50,470 nt of DNA, from NCBI GenBank assembly GCA_964560875.1, contig CAZLMW010000056.1, forward strand, positions 1-50,470. Reading direction: 5' to 3'. Both the position numbers and the translations under genes were made by a program. Shown in pieces: positions 38,435 to 46,872 of this stretch (position 1 is its first letter; each line of letters starts with the position of its first letter). The notes below the pieces were generated by a model. That model did no database searches. It saw only the letters and a program-made list of their open reading frames with translations, and had not been told where the DNA came from. Source of the stretch: CAZLMW01 sp964560875. Its GTDB lineage: Bacteria; Myxococcota_A; UBA9042.

Positions 38435-39655
38435 TCACCGGTCGAGCTCGGCCCACAACGAATCGACCACGCCGTTGCAGTCGGTGCCGACGGCGTCGCT
38501 GAATCGCTGCACGGAACGAAGGAGGGCGCGGACCTTGGTGCGGCCGCGGGCGGTGCGGACCGCTTCGCGAGGCGTGACGCCGCCGAGGGTTCGTTGCGGG
38601 CGATCGTTGAAGGCCGACAGGTATTCTTCCAGCCACTGTTCGCCGAGCCGGCGCAGCTCGCGCGCCTCCTCGCTGTGCCACTCGTCGGTTGCGAGCAGCG
38701 CGTCGAGGTCGCGGTAGACCGTCGCGATGTAGGTCAAGCCGGGCAGCCACGCTTCGAGTCGTTCACGCAGGCGATCGAGCCGTCCTTCGCAGCTCGTGGT
38801 GGCGTGGAGTCGATCGCCGGAGAGCCGCAACGAGACACCGACGAGGTCGGCTCCGCTGGCGGCGACAACAAAATCCCGGCGACGTTCGCGCAGCAGACCG
38901 CGATCAGACGCTTCTTCGAGCCGCCGGTTGATCGCCGCGGCGTCCCTCGTGGTGAAGACGAGCGTGGTCTGCACAACAGCGCCGCCATCGGGCGCCACGA
39001 GCGACGGCTGCTCCATGCGCAGCCGACGCATGGCGCGACCGGCCGCGGCGATGAGCTTGGGAAGTTGTTCTTCGATCGGGATGCGCCGCACCTTGCGGGC
39101 GGCTCGCACCAGGGCGCGTCGACCTTGCGGCGGCAGGCAGCAGTGCACCGCGTCGAGCACATGCTGGTCGCCCAGATCCAAGATGCGCGCAACCAGCAGC
39201 TCGCCGGGGGCGGAGACGGTGGCCAGGACCGGCTCTTCGACCTCGATCAGGGCGCCGTCGGCGACTCGCTCGAGGGTGGCGAGATCATCGTCGCAGCGGG
39301 TGATTTGGTAGACGTCGGCACGCGTGTTGAGGAGCGCCTTGGCGATCTCGGCCTCGCAGCCGCCGGCCCGTGTCTCCGCGCTGAGCAGGCGTGGTCCGAG
39401 GCGGCCGCGGTCAAGGGCCGCGTCCCAGAGCAGCCACGGGTAGAACTGGCTGTGGCCGTCGTTGGACGTCAAGTAGCGCTGCAACAGCTCACCGGTCGCG
39501 AAATCGCGGTCGTAGAATCGAGCTGCGGCGGCGAGCACTTCCGGATCCGAAACGTAGTCCTGCACCGAGTCCATCGCCGACACAAGCACCCGCAGGTGCG
39601 CGCGGCGCAGGGCGTAGGGACGAAACGAGATCGGGCGACTCGCTTGCTGCATCAA
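38435..39655 (-). CDS. Protein of unknown function with antitoxin/SEC-C-associated-type C-terminus
   Basis: 406 residues, no signal peptide or membrane segment. The N-terminal half (YVSDPEVLAAAARFYDRDF, QFYPWLLWDAALDRGRLG) is helical, with a conserved WxxWDAxLD phrase. The C-terminus contains PQRTLGGVTPREAVRTARGR followed by a helix KVRALLRSV. This short motif (PxxxLGGxTPREAxxTxxGR) is known from proteins with SEC-C or MbcA/ParS-like C-termini; what it binds is not settled. A strong promoter lies 50 bases upstream. The downstream cysteine-rich gene is coupled. The family assignment is tentative. Confidence 0.6.
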   Translation of the reverse strand: MMQQASRPISFRPYALRRAHLRVLVSAMDSVQDYVSDPEVLAAAARFYDRDFATGELLQRYLTSNDGHSQFYPWLLWDAALDRGRLGPRLLSAETRAGGCEAEIAKALLNTRADVYQITRCDDDLATLERVADGALIEVEEPVLATVSAPGELLVARILDLGDQHVLDAVHCCLPPQGRRALVRAARKVRRIPIEEQLPKLIAAAGRAMRRLRMEQPSLVAPDGGAVVQTTLVFTTRDAAAINRRLEEASDRGLLRERRRDFVVAASGADLVGVSLRLSGDRLHATTSCEGRLDRLRERLEAWLPGLTYIATVYRDLDALLATDEWHSEEARELRRLGEQWLEEYLSAFNDRPQRTLGGVTPREAVRTARGRTKVRALLRSVQRFSDAVGTDCNGVVDSLWAELDR

Positions 39656-39705
39656 TACCGTCTCCTGTCGCGTTCTCTCGGCGAAACTGGCGCCTTGCGG
39701 ACCCG

Positions 39706-39734
39706 CTTATAGGCAAGGTCCCCAACCTCGTCAA
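39706..39734 (-). promoter_or_regulatory. Strong sigma70-type promoter
   Basis: On the minus strand TTGACG (39729-39734), exactly 17 bases, then TATAAG (39706-39711). The predicted transcription start is near 39699, about 44 bases before the 406-residue protein gene. It is one of the best promoter matches in the window. Confidence 0.65.
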
Positions 39735-40154
39735 CGAACGATTGATCCGGTCGCCCAACCTCTCGTCGTCGGGGCTGCGGATCGTCTGAGTCGGGCTGTG
39801 TGGGGAACCGAGGACGGGTGCTGCGCATCGTGGGTTAGCGGAGAGCCGTCGGCTCGGTGTCAGTGGTGGCGCCCGGGCACGCCGCTAACGCGTCGTGCCG
39901 GTAGGGTCGGAGACGGAGTCGGCGGCCGCGGCCGAGTGACGGACGCGGAAATGGCGGAAAGCGGATTCTCGGAGCTCGGACGGCAGGAACGCGCCCGGCG
40001 CGTGGGTCGGGAGCCCATTGGGATTCGACCCGAGGCCCCGGGGACGGTGGCGCGGTGCGAACGGGCGGATGTGAGTTCGGGTTCGGGTCGCTCGGACTCG
40101 GCCCATCGCTCAGTCAGCGACTTCCAATCGGGTCTGCTCGGTTGCGCAGGTTGG
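39735..40154. other. Intergenic stretch without a credible gene
   Basis: Part of the 555-base space between the divergent genes that start at 39655 and 40211. Apart from the two promoters at its ends I see no RNA gene, hairpin or supported coding frame. A 138-codon open frame (39798-40214) has a composition unlike the neighbours and no recognisable domain. Confidence 0.5.
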
Positions 40155-40184
40155 GTGACGATCTGCGCACACCGCTGCTACATT
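40155..40184 (+). promoter_or_regulatory. Candidate promoter of the Nudix-like lipoprotein gene
   Basis: GTGACG (40155-40160), 18 bases, TACATT (40179-40184), 26 bases before the ATG. Four of six consensus positions match in each box. Confidence 0.35.
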
Positions 40185-40210
40185 CGCGACGATCCTGACC
40201 CGGAACCGCC

Positions 40211-40816
40211 ATGACCACCTCGATCTGCCCGCCCCGCTCCGTTTTCCCCGCCATCTGCGCACTGGCCGCCGTCGCACTGTTTGCCGCTTGCAAAGAAAAG
40301 CCCGCCGCACCGCAGAGCGAGTGCGCCGTCGATCCCGCAGCGAAAGCCATCACCGACGCCAAGAGCGCCGGCTGCCTCATCATCATTGACGGCGGTGTAC
40401 TGGTGACTCGCGTCGGCGGCGGCGGTGCGACCGGTCGCGGCAAAGTGACGCCCCCCGGCGGCAGCGTCAGCTCCGGCGAGACCGCCCGCTGTGCAGCGGT
40501 GCGGCAGACGCTTGAGGAAACCGGATTGAAGGTGAAAGCCGGCGAGATCTTCGCCGTCTGGAAAAACGACTTTCACCTCTTCCATTGCACACTCGCCGAC
40601 CCCAGGGACATCGACAAAGCGCGCAGCAAAGCCGTGCCGAGTGAAGGCATCCAGGAGGCCACCGAGAAGCTGCTCATCGACCTGCCGTCGATGCGTAGCC
40701 GCGGCAAGAACGGCAAGCGCGAACTCTGGGCGTTCCCCGAAAACGTCGTCATCAGCGCCCAGTACAAGAAGATCCCCGGCCTCTCCGGCGGCGCTACGGC
40801 GACCAACGCGAAGTAG
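40211..40816 (+). CDS. Lipoprotein with Nudix-hydrolase-like domain
   Basis: 201 residues. The signal peptide ends in a lipobox-like VALFAAC (Cys about residue 27). The rest looks like a Nudix fold: a first strand CLIIIDGGVLVTRV, then a Nudix box beginning GGSVSSGETARCAAV and ending RQTLEETGL. The classical box is Gx5Ex7REUxEExGU. Here the two metal-binding Glu of EE are kept, but the RE dipeptide is RQ, which replaces the residue proposed as catalytic in MutT. Strand FHLFHCTL and RELWAFPEN follow. A Nudix domain outside the cytoplasm is unusual. It may hydrolyse an extracellular nucleoside-diphosphate compound, or be a binding-only relic. Confidence 0.65.
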   Translation: MTTSICPPRSVFPAICALAAVALFAACKEKPAAPQSECAVDPAAKAITDAKSAGCLIIIDGGVLVTRVGGGGATGRGKVTPPGGSVSSGETARCAAVRQTLEETGLKVKAGEIFAVWKNDFHLFHCTLADPRDIDKARSKAVPSEGIQEATEKLLIDLPSMRSRGKNGKRELWAFPENVVISAQYKKIPGLSGGATATNAK

Positions 40817-40838
40817 GCGCAGTCGTTGCCTCGTAGCG

Positions 40839-41999
40839 CTAATGGATCGTGGGTTTGCCGATCTTCGGTGGCGGCGCGCAAACGTCCGCCTCGTCGTCGG
40901 GCATTGGCTCAACCGATTGGACCGTCGGGGCTGGCTCGCTCGGTGGTGGCGAATCGTCCGGCGGCACCGGGAACTCGGGCTCGGGGATCCACAAGACACC
41001 TGAACGCAACGCTGCATCACCAACCGCCGCGATCGCCTGCAGGTCCATCGGCTCATCTTTGTCGAATCGCGGCCGGCGGACCCACGCCAGGAGCATCGCG
41101 ATCAGCGAGAGGACGCCGATCAAGCTCCAAATGACCGTGTCCGACAGCAGCGACCACCACTTGCTCGAAGCGCTGCCGACGTAGTGGGCGTAGAGGCCGA
41201 AGAGTCCGTCGGGCGACAGGCCGAATGTCGCCGTGAACGCCGGTCCAAAGTCGAGGCCCAGCGCCATGCGACGGTGCAGGTCGGCCAGCGCATCGCCACG
41301 TCCAGTTCGACGCACCGCGAACCGCACAAAACCCGCCGCGAGCGCATAGGCCCGCTGAACCTCGAGCCGGTGACCGCCAAACCCGTCTTCGAGCTCGTCG
41401 ATATTCTCGGTCAGGTCGAACGCCGACGCCCCGACGCCTTCCTTGAGTCGATCGAGCGTCGCCTCACCGGCCACGAGCATGGCGACACCTTCGTGGTACC
41501 AGCGCGGCACAAAGCGATCTTTGGTCAGCGCGTGCACGGCGATGTGGGCGATCTCGTGCCGTGTGACCTCGCTGGTTCGCAGCAAGCCGCCGCCGCCAAG
41601 CCGCACGATGATGCGGTCGTCATGGAGCAGCGCCAGCCCGTCGATCCAGGGCTCGCCACCTCCGCGACCACCCGCCGCACGCAGAACCTTCCGAAAGGCT
41701 GCGTCGTTGCCGACGAAATCGACATGCAAGCGGCCGTCCAGCCGCACCCAGAGCGCCGATTCCACCGAACGCAGCGCCCGCCTGGTGAGCTTTTGCAGCG
41801 GTTTGCGGCGGCCCTTGTCGACGTCGTGAAGCTCGATGGAGAAGCGCAACCCCGCCGGTGCCTGCTGATTGGCCGACGCGACTGGGCTGGCGGCGACCGC
41901 GAATGTCGGAGCCCAAAGGATCGCAACGCTCAGCGCCATTGCCAGCGCCGCACGAACCGGCACGGACAACCAGCGGATCATCGGGATGCTTGGCAACAT
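40839..41999 (-). CDS. Membrane-anchored gluzincin-type metallopeptidase
   Basis: 386 residues from the ATG at 41999; the open frame reaches 42104 and the exact start is uncertain. A signal sequence (RAALAMALSVAILWAPTFA) precedes the protease core. HEIAH (in TRHEIAHIAVHAL) is the HExxH zinc motif, and WYHEGVA about 25 residues later supplies the third ligand Glu, as in the peptidase MA-like clan. A C-terminal membrane helix (TVIWSLIGVLSLIAMLLAWV) is followed by a Pro/Glu-rich cytoplasmic tail. The catalytic domain should face the periplasm. Substrate unknown. It converges on the Nudix-like gene, with 22 bases between their ends. Confidence 0.75.
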   Translation of the reverse strand: MLPSIPMIRWLSVPVRAALAMALSVAILWAPTFAVAASPVASANQQAPAGLRFSIELHDVDKGRRKPLQKLTRRALRSVESALWVRLDGRLHVDFVGNDAAFRKVLRAAGGRGGGEPWIDGLALLHDDRIIVRLGGGGLLRTSEVTRHEIAHIAVHALTKDRFVPRWYHEGVAMLVAGEATLDRLKEGVGASAFDLTENIDELEDGFGGHRLEVQRAYALAAGFVRFAVRRTGRGDALADLHRRMALGLDFGPAFTATFGLSPDGLFGLYAHYVGSASSKWWSLLSDTVIWSLIGVLSLIAMLLAWVRRPRFDKDEPMDLQAIAAVGDAALRSGVLWIPEPEFPVPPDDSPPPSEPAPTVQSVEPMPDDEADVCAPPPKIGKPTIH

Positions 42000-42082
42000 C
42001 GTTGGCCTGGGACAGGTGCCGAGGGCTCGGCAGCCACCAAGAAAACGCGCGACCACCCCCTTGGCAAGCGCGGCGCACATGA

Positions 42083-42353
42083 TCGGCCCCAATTGTCCGC
42101 GCAATCGCGCTAGCAGACTGCAGGGAAACGGCTTTCCCCGATGGCGACCGCGTGTTGAAGTGTTCGCTCAACGGGCAGAAGTGGGAGCAAGCGAGCGACT
42201 GCGCCAAGGCCAAGCACGTACGTCTGTTACCTCGGAAAATGTGCGGCGCCCGGCGTCTGCGGCAACGGCAAGTACGAGCCGCAGTCCGAGCAATGCGACG
42301 ACGGCAACGAGAAGAGCGGCGACGGCTGCGACGCCAAGTGCAAGGCAGAGAAC
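42083..42353 (+). pseudogene. Frameshifted 5' part of the SUMF1-domain gene
   Basis: In one frame the sequence reads CRETAFPDGDRVLKCSLNG and on to DCAKAKHV; in the next frame it continues CYLGKCAAPGVCGNGKYEP, then CDDGN...GDGCDAKC, a DUF4215-type motif that runs into the SUMF1 domain. The switch lies at ACGTACGT (42216-42223). Removing one ACGT restores a single frame. Upstream of 42083 a stop closes the frame, and no signal peptide is seen, so the true 5' end is missing or further disrupted. A genuine pseudogene or an assembly error are both possible. Confidence 0.6.
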
Positions 42354-43100
42354 GTGGCCGGCATGAAACTGGTGCCGAAGAGCACGTTCTGGATGGGGTG
42401 CGAGAAGTCCGAGGACCACCTCTGTTACGTCACCGAGCAACCCAAGCACAAGGTGACGGTGAGCCCGTACTACCTGGACGTCCACGAGGTGACGGTCGCG
42501 GACTACAACAAGTGCGTGAAGTCCGGGAAGTGCCCGCAGGCGACCCGGCCGCAGGACCCGAAGTACACCAGCTACTGCGCGGCGGCTGTTCCCGGGCTGG
42601 AGGACCGACCGGTCAACTGCGTCTCGTGGCACGCGGCGATGGCGTACTGCAAGTTCCGGGATATCCGCAATCGCCTGCCGACCGAGGCCGAGTGGGAGCT
42701 TGCTGCACGCGGGCCACAGTCGTCCAAGTACCCGTGGGGCACTGCGGCGAAGAAGAACCTGCTTGGGATCGGCAACACGACGTTCGCGCCGACGCCTCCT
42801 GGTTCGCACCCCGATGACACGAGCCCGCTTGGGTTCAAGGACATGGCGGGCAGCGTGCGCGAGTGGACGTGGGACAACTACGGTGCGTACTACTACAAGA
42901 AGTCACCGGGTACCGATCCGACCGGGCCGGCCGACCCGAAGGTCTGGTACTACAGCCGGAGCGTGCGCGGGAACCGCTGGCGCGACGTGACGCACTCGTC
43001 CAACGGGCCCAGGTACAACCGCGGCGCGTACCGTCGCGGCCTGCACGAGCACTACACGAACTACGACACGGGTTTTCGGTGCGCCCGACCGCTCAAATAG
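42354..43100 (+). CDS. SUMF1/formylglycine-generating-enzyme-like domain protein (5' end degraded)
   Basis: 248 residues from a GTG at 42354. The frame is open from 42159 but has no other start. Domain signatures: MKLVPKSTFWMGCEKSED, YYLDVHEVTVADYNKCV, RPVNCVSWHAAMAYC, LPTEAEWELAARG, DMAGSVREWTWD and the terminal DTGFRCARPLK. The catalytic cysteine pair of true formylglycine-generating enzymes (a CxxxxC within an RYRC-like stretch) is absent, so this is probably a structural or binding SUMF1 protein, as is common in myxobacterial lipoproteins. A DUF4215-like motif directly upstream belonged to the same protein. It converges on the TonB-like gene. Confidence 0.75.
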   Translation: MAGMKLVPKSTFWMGCEKSEDHLCYVTEQPKHKVTVSPYYLDVHEVTVADYNKCVKSGKCPQATRPQDPKYTSYCAAAVPGLEDRPVNCVSWHAAMAYCKFRDIRNRLPTEAEWELAARGPQSSKYPWGTAAKKNLLGIGNTTFAPTPPGSHPDDTSPLGFKDMAGSVREWTWDNYGAYYYKKSPGTDPTGPADPKVWYYSRSVRGNRWRDVTHSSNGPRYNRGAYRRGLHEHYTNYDTGFRCARPLK

Positions 43101-43115
43101 CCGCCCGGACCGGGA

Positions 43116-44497
43116 TCATCTCTGCATGCGGTAGAACGAAAACCGCGAGCTGCTGATCTCGAACATGAAGCCGANNNNNNNNNNNNNNNNNNNNNNNNNN
43201 NNNNNNNNNNNNNNNNNNNNNNNNNNNNNNNNNNNNNNNNNNNNNNNNNNNNNNNNNNNNNNNNNNNNNNNNNNCTCTGCATGCGGTAGAACGAAAACCG
43301 CGAGCTGCTGATCTCGAACATGAAGCCGAACTGGAATTCGACCTCGCCGCGCTCGTTGAGCAACCCCTGCGGCGGGTTCGGATAAGGCCCGGCAGCCGAG
43401 AACGCTCGCTGCGCTTCGTCGTCGAGAAACCGCAGCCCCGATCGCTTGGCGACGCGGGTCGTCTTGAGCGTCCCGTTGGGCTGGAGGCGGACTCGCAGGA
43501 CAGTCAGTCGATCGCGCACACCGTAGCGGCGGCCGGTCGGATCGCGGGAGCGCCACGCGCGGGTCGGATTCCATTCGCTGCGGACACGCTCGCGGACGCG
43601 CTGGAAGAAGTCCCAGTACCGGAATTTGCGGGTGTTCAGCAGGTTGGTCGCGCCTTCGTCCTTCACGTCGGGCAGGTAGTCGTCGCTGCCCGGGTTGCCG
43701 GCGAGAGCCTGGATGTTGTGCGCGATATTTCCGGCCGATGTGCCGGGCAGGATCATGTCGGCGTGTTTGCCGCGCACGACCGAAGGTTGCACGCCCCGCG
43801 GAAGCGGTGAGCCGCCCCCTGGTACAGCGCCCGCCCCTTTGCGCAGCTTGGAGCCTTTCGCGGTTCGCTTGGGTCCGGGCAGGATCGCCGCGTCGCCGCG
43901 TTGCTGGACCTTCTTCGGCTTGGCTTTTTGCGCTTTGGCCGCGCGATTGCCGCCCGCGATCCGCGTCTTCTTCTTGGACTTGCTGGTCGGGCTCTGGATA
44001 CGGCTGGGGTCTTTGATGGCGACCTTGCCGAGCTCGCGTCCCTTGCGCTTGTGCCCCTTGGACTTCTGCTCCTTTTCGACCTTCATGTCGTAGCGGCCGA
44101 GGTATTTCGTCTTCTTGGGCGCCACCTCGAGCTTGGGCCGCGCGGTCTCGACGATCTGGCCCTTGAGCTTGTCTTCGGGCTTCTTCTTCTTCTTCTTCTT
44201 CTTGAGTTCCTTGCGCGGCCCCAGCTTCGCGAGACGTTTGCCGACCCGTCGCGGACTGATCATCGCGGTGAGGCGACGCGGTCCGCTGCGTCCGTTTCGC
44301 TTGGATTTGGCGGCGCGCAGGCGCTGTTTGGCCATCGTTTCGGACAGCGGCCCGTCGCGGTCGATGAGCAGCGCCAGACCCCAAAAGAGCGCCGCCGTAA
44401 ACGCAAAACTGGTCAGCAGCGCCACGATGACGCGCCCAATGCGCGGGCGATTGCGGCCCGGGCCTTGATCCATATTTGCTGTGCCGCCAGTGGCCAC
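43116..44497 (-). CDS. TonB-like energy-transducer protein
   Basis: Start chosen at GTG 44497, with GGAGG eight bases upstream; an earlier GTG at 44506 is in frame. A membrane helix (VIVALLTSFAFTAALFWGLAL, about 23-43) is followed by a long Lys/Arg/Pro-rich spacer with a run of eight Lys. The C-terminal TonB-like domain contains RVRSEWNP, TVLRVRLQPNGTLKTTRVAKRSG and YPNPPQGLLNERGEVEFQF. The gene spans an N gap at 43175-43274, but the flanks are identical, so the true sequence is continuous and ends MQR at a TGA near 43116. TonB-like proteins couple inner-membrane energy to outer-membrane receptors; no ExbB/ExbD gene is nearby. Confidence 0.75.
43120..43329. other. Assembly artefact: 55-bp duplication flanking 100 N
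   Basis: 43120-43174 and 43275-43329 are the same 55 bases on either side of the N run. This is what remains when two contigs that overlap by one k-mer (k=55) are joined by a scaffolder. The real genome most likely has one copy and no gap. Confidence 0.9.
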
Positions 44498-44524
44498 AGA
44501 AGCCACCTCCGTTCGCCCTAAAAC

Positions 44525-44553
44525 ACGGTAGGGAGCGCCATTATGCCGGTCAA
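44525..44553 (-). promoter_or_regulatory. Candidate promoter of the TonB-like gene
   Basis: On the minus strand TTGACC (44548-44553), 17 bases, TACCGT (44525-44530). The predicted transcription start near 44518 leaves about 20 bases to the GTG, containing the strong GGAGG. Confidence 0.4.
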
Positions 44554-44682
44554 GATTGAAAACATGTGCGCGCCTGCAACTCAGGCTGCAGTCATTCGAT
44601 TCGTTTCCTCGTCAACCGGTCGGGATCATCGCTGTCCATCCGTGGCCCATCATCGCGGCGCTGTCGGTCCGGTCAACTCTGC

Positions 44683-44765
44683 GCCGGCATGGCATGGAGC
44701 CGACATGGCGTGGGAGCCGACATGGTATGACCGCCGACATGGTATGACCGCCGACATGGTATGAC
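44683..44765. repeat. Five tandem 16-17-bp copies at the acyltransferase start
   Basis: Units are GCCGGCATGGCATGGA (44683), GCCGACATGGCGTGGGA (44699), then GCCGACATGGTATGACC at 44716, 44733 and 44750, the last with its final base changed. Every unit contains an ATG, and the unit length is not a multiple of three. The annotated acyltransferase ATG lies within the last unit. Confidence 0.85.
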
Positions 44766-45681
44766 AGGGACCATCCGCGGAGCCCTGATGACCGATCGTG
44801 ACGACCAGAATTGGACGCATGCGTTCTTTGGCGACACGCGGGTCGGCAGCGATCCGGGCGCGTGGGACCCCGCCATGATCCGCGAAACGATGCGTCGCAT
44901 GGACTGGATGTACGGCGAGGGCCTGAGCTACTTCCGGCCCACGATCGACGGACTGGACCGCATTCCGCAAGCGCCAACACTGCTGGTCGCCAACCACTCC
45001 GGCGGCACATCGATCCCCGATGTATGGGGCCTGATGATGTGCTGGTACCGGCGCTTCGGCGATACGCGTCCGATCCATCCCCTCGCGCACGAGATGGTCT
45101 TCTCGCTCAAGGCGACGGCGGTCCTCTTTTCGCGGATGGGCGTGTTGCGGGCGAGCCCCAAGATCGGCGACGACGTGCTGCTGAAGCATGGCCGCGATCT
45201 GCTGGTGATGCCCGGCGGCGATCTCGACACCTGGCGGCCCTTTTCCGAGCGCTACAAGGTCCGATTCGCCGGCCGAAAAGGGTACGCGCGACTCGCCCTC
45301 CGAACCGGTGTTCCCATCGTGCCCGTCGCCCATGCCGGCGCGCATCACACCCTGTTTGTGTTGAGCGATGGCCGCAAACTCGCCGATCGCCTCGGGCTTC
45401 ATCGGCGCTTCCGGGCCCGCATCTTTCCGGTACACCTGTCGCTGCCGTGGGGAATCGGTGTCGGTCCGCTGCCTCATTGGCCGCTACCGGCACGCCTGCG
45501 CTATCTCGTCGGCAGCCCGATCTCGGTCGCGCCGGTCGGTCAACGATTCCAAGAGCCGCCCGACGCCCTGGTCGATGAGTTCGACGCCAAGGTCCGTCAC
45601 GCGATGCAGCTGTTGCTGGACGAATTGAAGGAAACGAGTCCGCTGCGGCGGGCGCGCCGTGCGATCCGATCGCTGCTGTAG
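44761..45681 (+). CDS. Lysophospholipid/acylglycerol-type acyltransferase (PlsC superfamily, MGAT-like)
   Basis: 306 residues; a second ATG at 44788 (MTDRDDQNW) is an equally good start. Signatures are LVANHSGGTSIPDVWG (the catalytic His in the NHxGG form of the family, with Asp further on), LLVMPGGDLDTWRP (the family's PGG block) and RTGVPIVPVAHAGAHHT. This matches the LPLAT/MGAT-like branch, which moves acyl groups onto glycerolipids or sterol-like acceptors. There is no signal peptide; it should be bound to the inner face of the membrane. Its start codon sits inside a 17-bp tandem repeat, so its N-terminus could vary. A double hairpin follows the stop. Confidence 0.85.
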   Translation: MTGTIRGALMTDRDDQNWTHAFFGDTRVGSDPGAWDPAMIRETMRRMDWMYGEGLSYFRPTIDGLDRIPQAPTLLVANHSGGTSIPDVWGLMMCWYRRFGDTRPIHPLAHEMVFSLKATAVLFSRMGVLRASPKIGDDVLLKHGRDLLVMPGGDLDTWRPFSERYKVRFAGRKGYARLALRTGVPIVPVAHAGAHHTLFVLSDGRKLADRLGLHRRFRARIFPVHLSLPWGIGVGPLPHWPLPARLRYLVGSPISVAPVGQRFQEPPDALVDEFDAKVRHAMQLLLDELKETSPLRRARRAIRSLL

Positions 45682-45750
45682 TTGCAGGGCCAGGGCCGAT
45701 GCGAATGCGGCCACCGCGGAGCGGAGCGACCTTTAGAAAGTTGGGGTGAG

Positions 45751-45798
45751 CCGAGAAAACGACGCTTTTTTCGGCGAGGGGGCTGCGTTCAGCCCCCT
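45751..45798. terminator. Two adjacent hairpins between convergent genes
   Basis: First stem CCGAGAAAA/TTTTTTCGG (45751-45774, one mismatch), then a perfect 9-bp stem AGGGGGCTG, CGTT loop, CAGCCCCCT (45777-45798). It lies between the convergent acyltransferase and prs genes. The T-run of the first stem would serve readthrough from the left, so it is probably a bidirectional terminator. Confidence 0.6.
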
Positions 45799-45844
45799 GA
45801 CAAGCAACGAGCACGTGCGGGGAACGGAGCTTCCCGCACTCTGT

Positions 45845-46783
45845 TTAGAACAGGTCGGACACCGAGTCGCCGTCGTGGATGCGGCGGATGGCCTTGGCGA
45901 AGAGCGACGCCACGCTGATGACGTGGATCTTGTCGGACTTCTTGCTGCCCATCGGGATGGTATCGGTGGTGACGACCCGCTCGAAGGCCGATTTGTTGAT
46001 GCGGTCGATCGCCGGACCGGCAAAGACGCCGTGCGTGGCGACGACGGAACACGACAACGCGCCCTCATCGATCAGAAAGCGTGCCGCCTCGCAGATCGTG
46101 CCACCGGTGGCGATTTCGTCGTCCACGATGAGCGCGCGCATGCCCTTGACGTCGCCGATGAGGTTGGTCGCGACCGCGCGGTCATCGTCGCCAAACCGGC
46201 GCTTGTCGACGACGGCCATCGGCAGGTGAAGGCGGTTGGCGAAGCGGCCCAGTTCTTTGGCTTCTCCGGCGTCTCCCGCGACGAGCACGGTGTTTTCGAG
46301 GTCCCAGGAGCGCAGGTGGTTGCACAGGATCGGCGCGGCGATGAGCTGGTCGACCGGCACGCGGAAGAAGCCTTGGATCTGCGGGCTGTGCAGGTCCATC
46401 GTGAGCACCCGATCGGCGCCCGCGGTCTGCAACAGGTCGGCCATCAGGCGCGCGGTGATGCTGATACGCGGCCGATCTTTCTTGTCGCTGCGGGCGTAGG
46501 GGAAGTACGGCAGAACCGCGGTGACCCGACCGGCGGAGGCGCTCTTGAGGGCGTCGATCGCGATAAGCGCCTCCATGATGTTGTCGTTGACCGGCTCGAC
46601 GGACGTCTGGATGTAGAAGACGTCGCACTCGCGCACGTTCTCGCCGATCTTCACCATCAAGTTGTCGTTCTTGAAGCGAATGACCTCGTACTGGCCGACT
46701 GGGACATCCAGCGAATCGCAGATTGCGGCGGTGAGCTCGGGGTGGCTGGAGCCCGCAAAGACCTTCAATCGACCGTTCATCAT
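45845..46783 (-). CDS. prs: Ribose-phosphate pyrophosphokinase (PRPP synthetase)
   Basis: 312 residues from the ATG at 46783 (second of a start cluster; AGGA upstream). It makes PRPP from ribose 5-phosphate and ATP for purine, pyrimidine, histidine and NAD synthesis. Signatures: KVFAGSSHPELTAAICDSLD, LPYFPYARSDKKDRPR (ATP site), TMDLHSPQIQGFF (PRPP synthase signature) and VDDEIATGGTI (PRPP-binding loop). Length and motifs are standard. It lies 99 bases downstream of argG on the same strand, so cotranscription is possible. Confidence 0.97.
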   Translation of the reverse strand: MMNGRLKVFAGSSHPELTAAICDSLDVPVGQYEVIRFKNDNLMVKIGENVRECDVFYIQTSVEPVNDNIMEALIAIDALKSASAGRVTAVLPYFPYARSDKKDRPRISITARLMADLLQTAGADRVLTMDLHSPQIQGFFRVPVDQLIAAPILCNHLRSWDLENTVLVAGDAGEAKELGRFANRLHLPMAVVDKRRFGDDDRAVATNLIGDVKGMRALIVDDEIATGGTICEAARFLIDEGALSCSVVATHGVFAGPAIDRINKSAFERVVTTDTIPMGSKKSDKIHVISVASLFAKAIRRIHDGDSVSDLF

Positions 46784-46861
46784 GGTGTTCCTGATGCGAT
46801 TCCCCGATACCGATTTCACGGCGGCCAGGCCCGGGGGCGGCGCATAAAGTGTAATATGTAA

Positions 46862-46872
46862 GGGTCAGACCC
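46862..46872. repeat. Odd palindrome GGGTCAGACCC in the argG-prs spacer
   Basis: Preceded by an AT-rich stretch (TAAAGTGTAATATGTAA). Similar GGGTCxGACCC motifs recur in bacterial intergenic repeats, but one copy cannot prove a repeat family. Confidence 0.3.

Noticed and set aside
39798..40214. 138-codon open frame in the intergenic stretch
   Set aside because: No domain, no ribosome-binding site of note, and Arg/Gly-rich composition as expected by chance at this GC content.
42354..43100. True formylglycine-generating enzyme that activates a sulfatase
   Set aside because: The catalytic cysteine pair of genuine enzymes is absent and no sulfatase gene is nearby.
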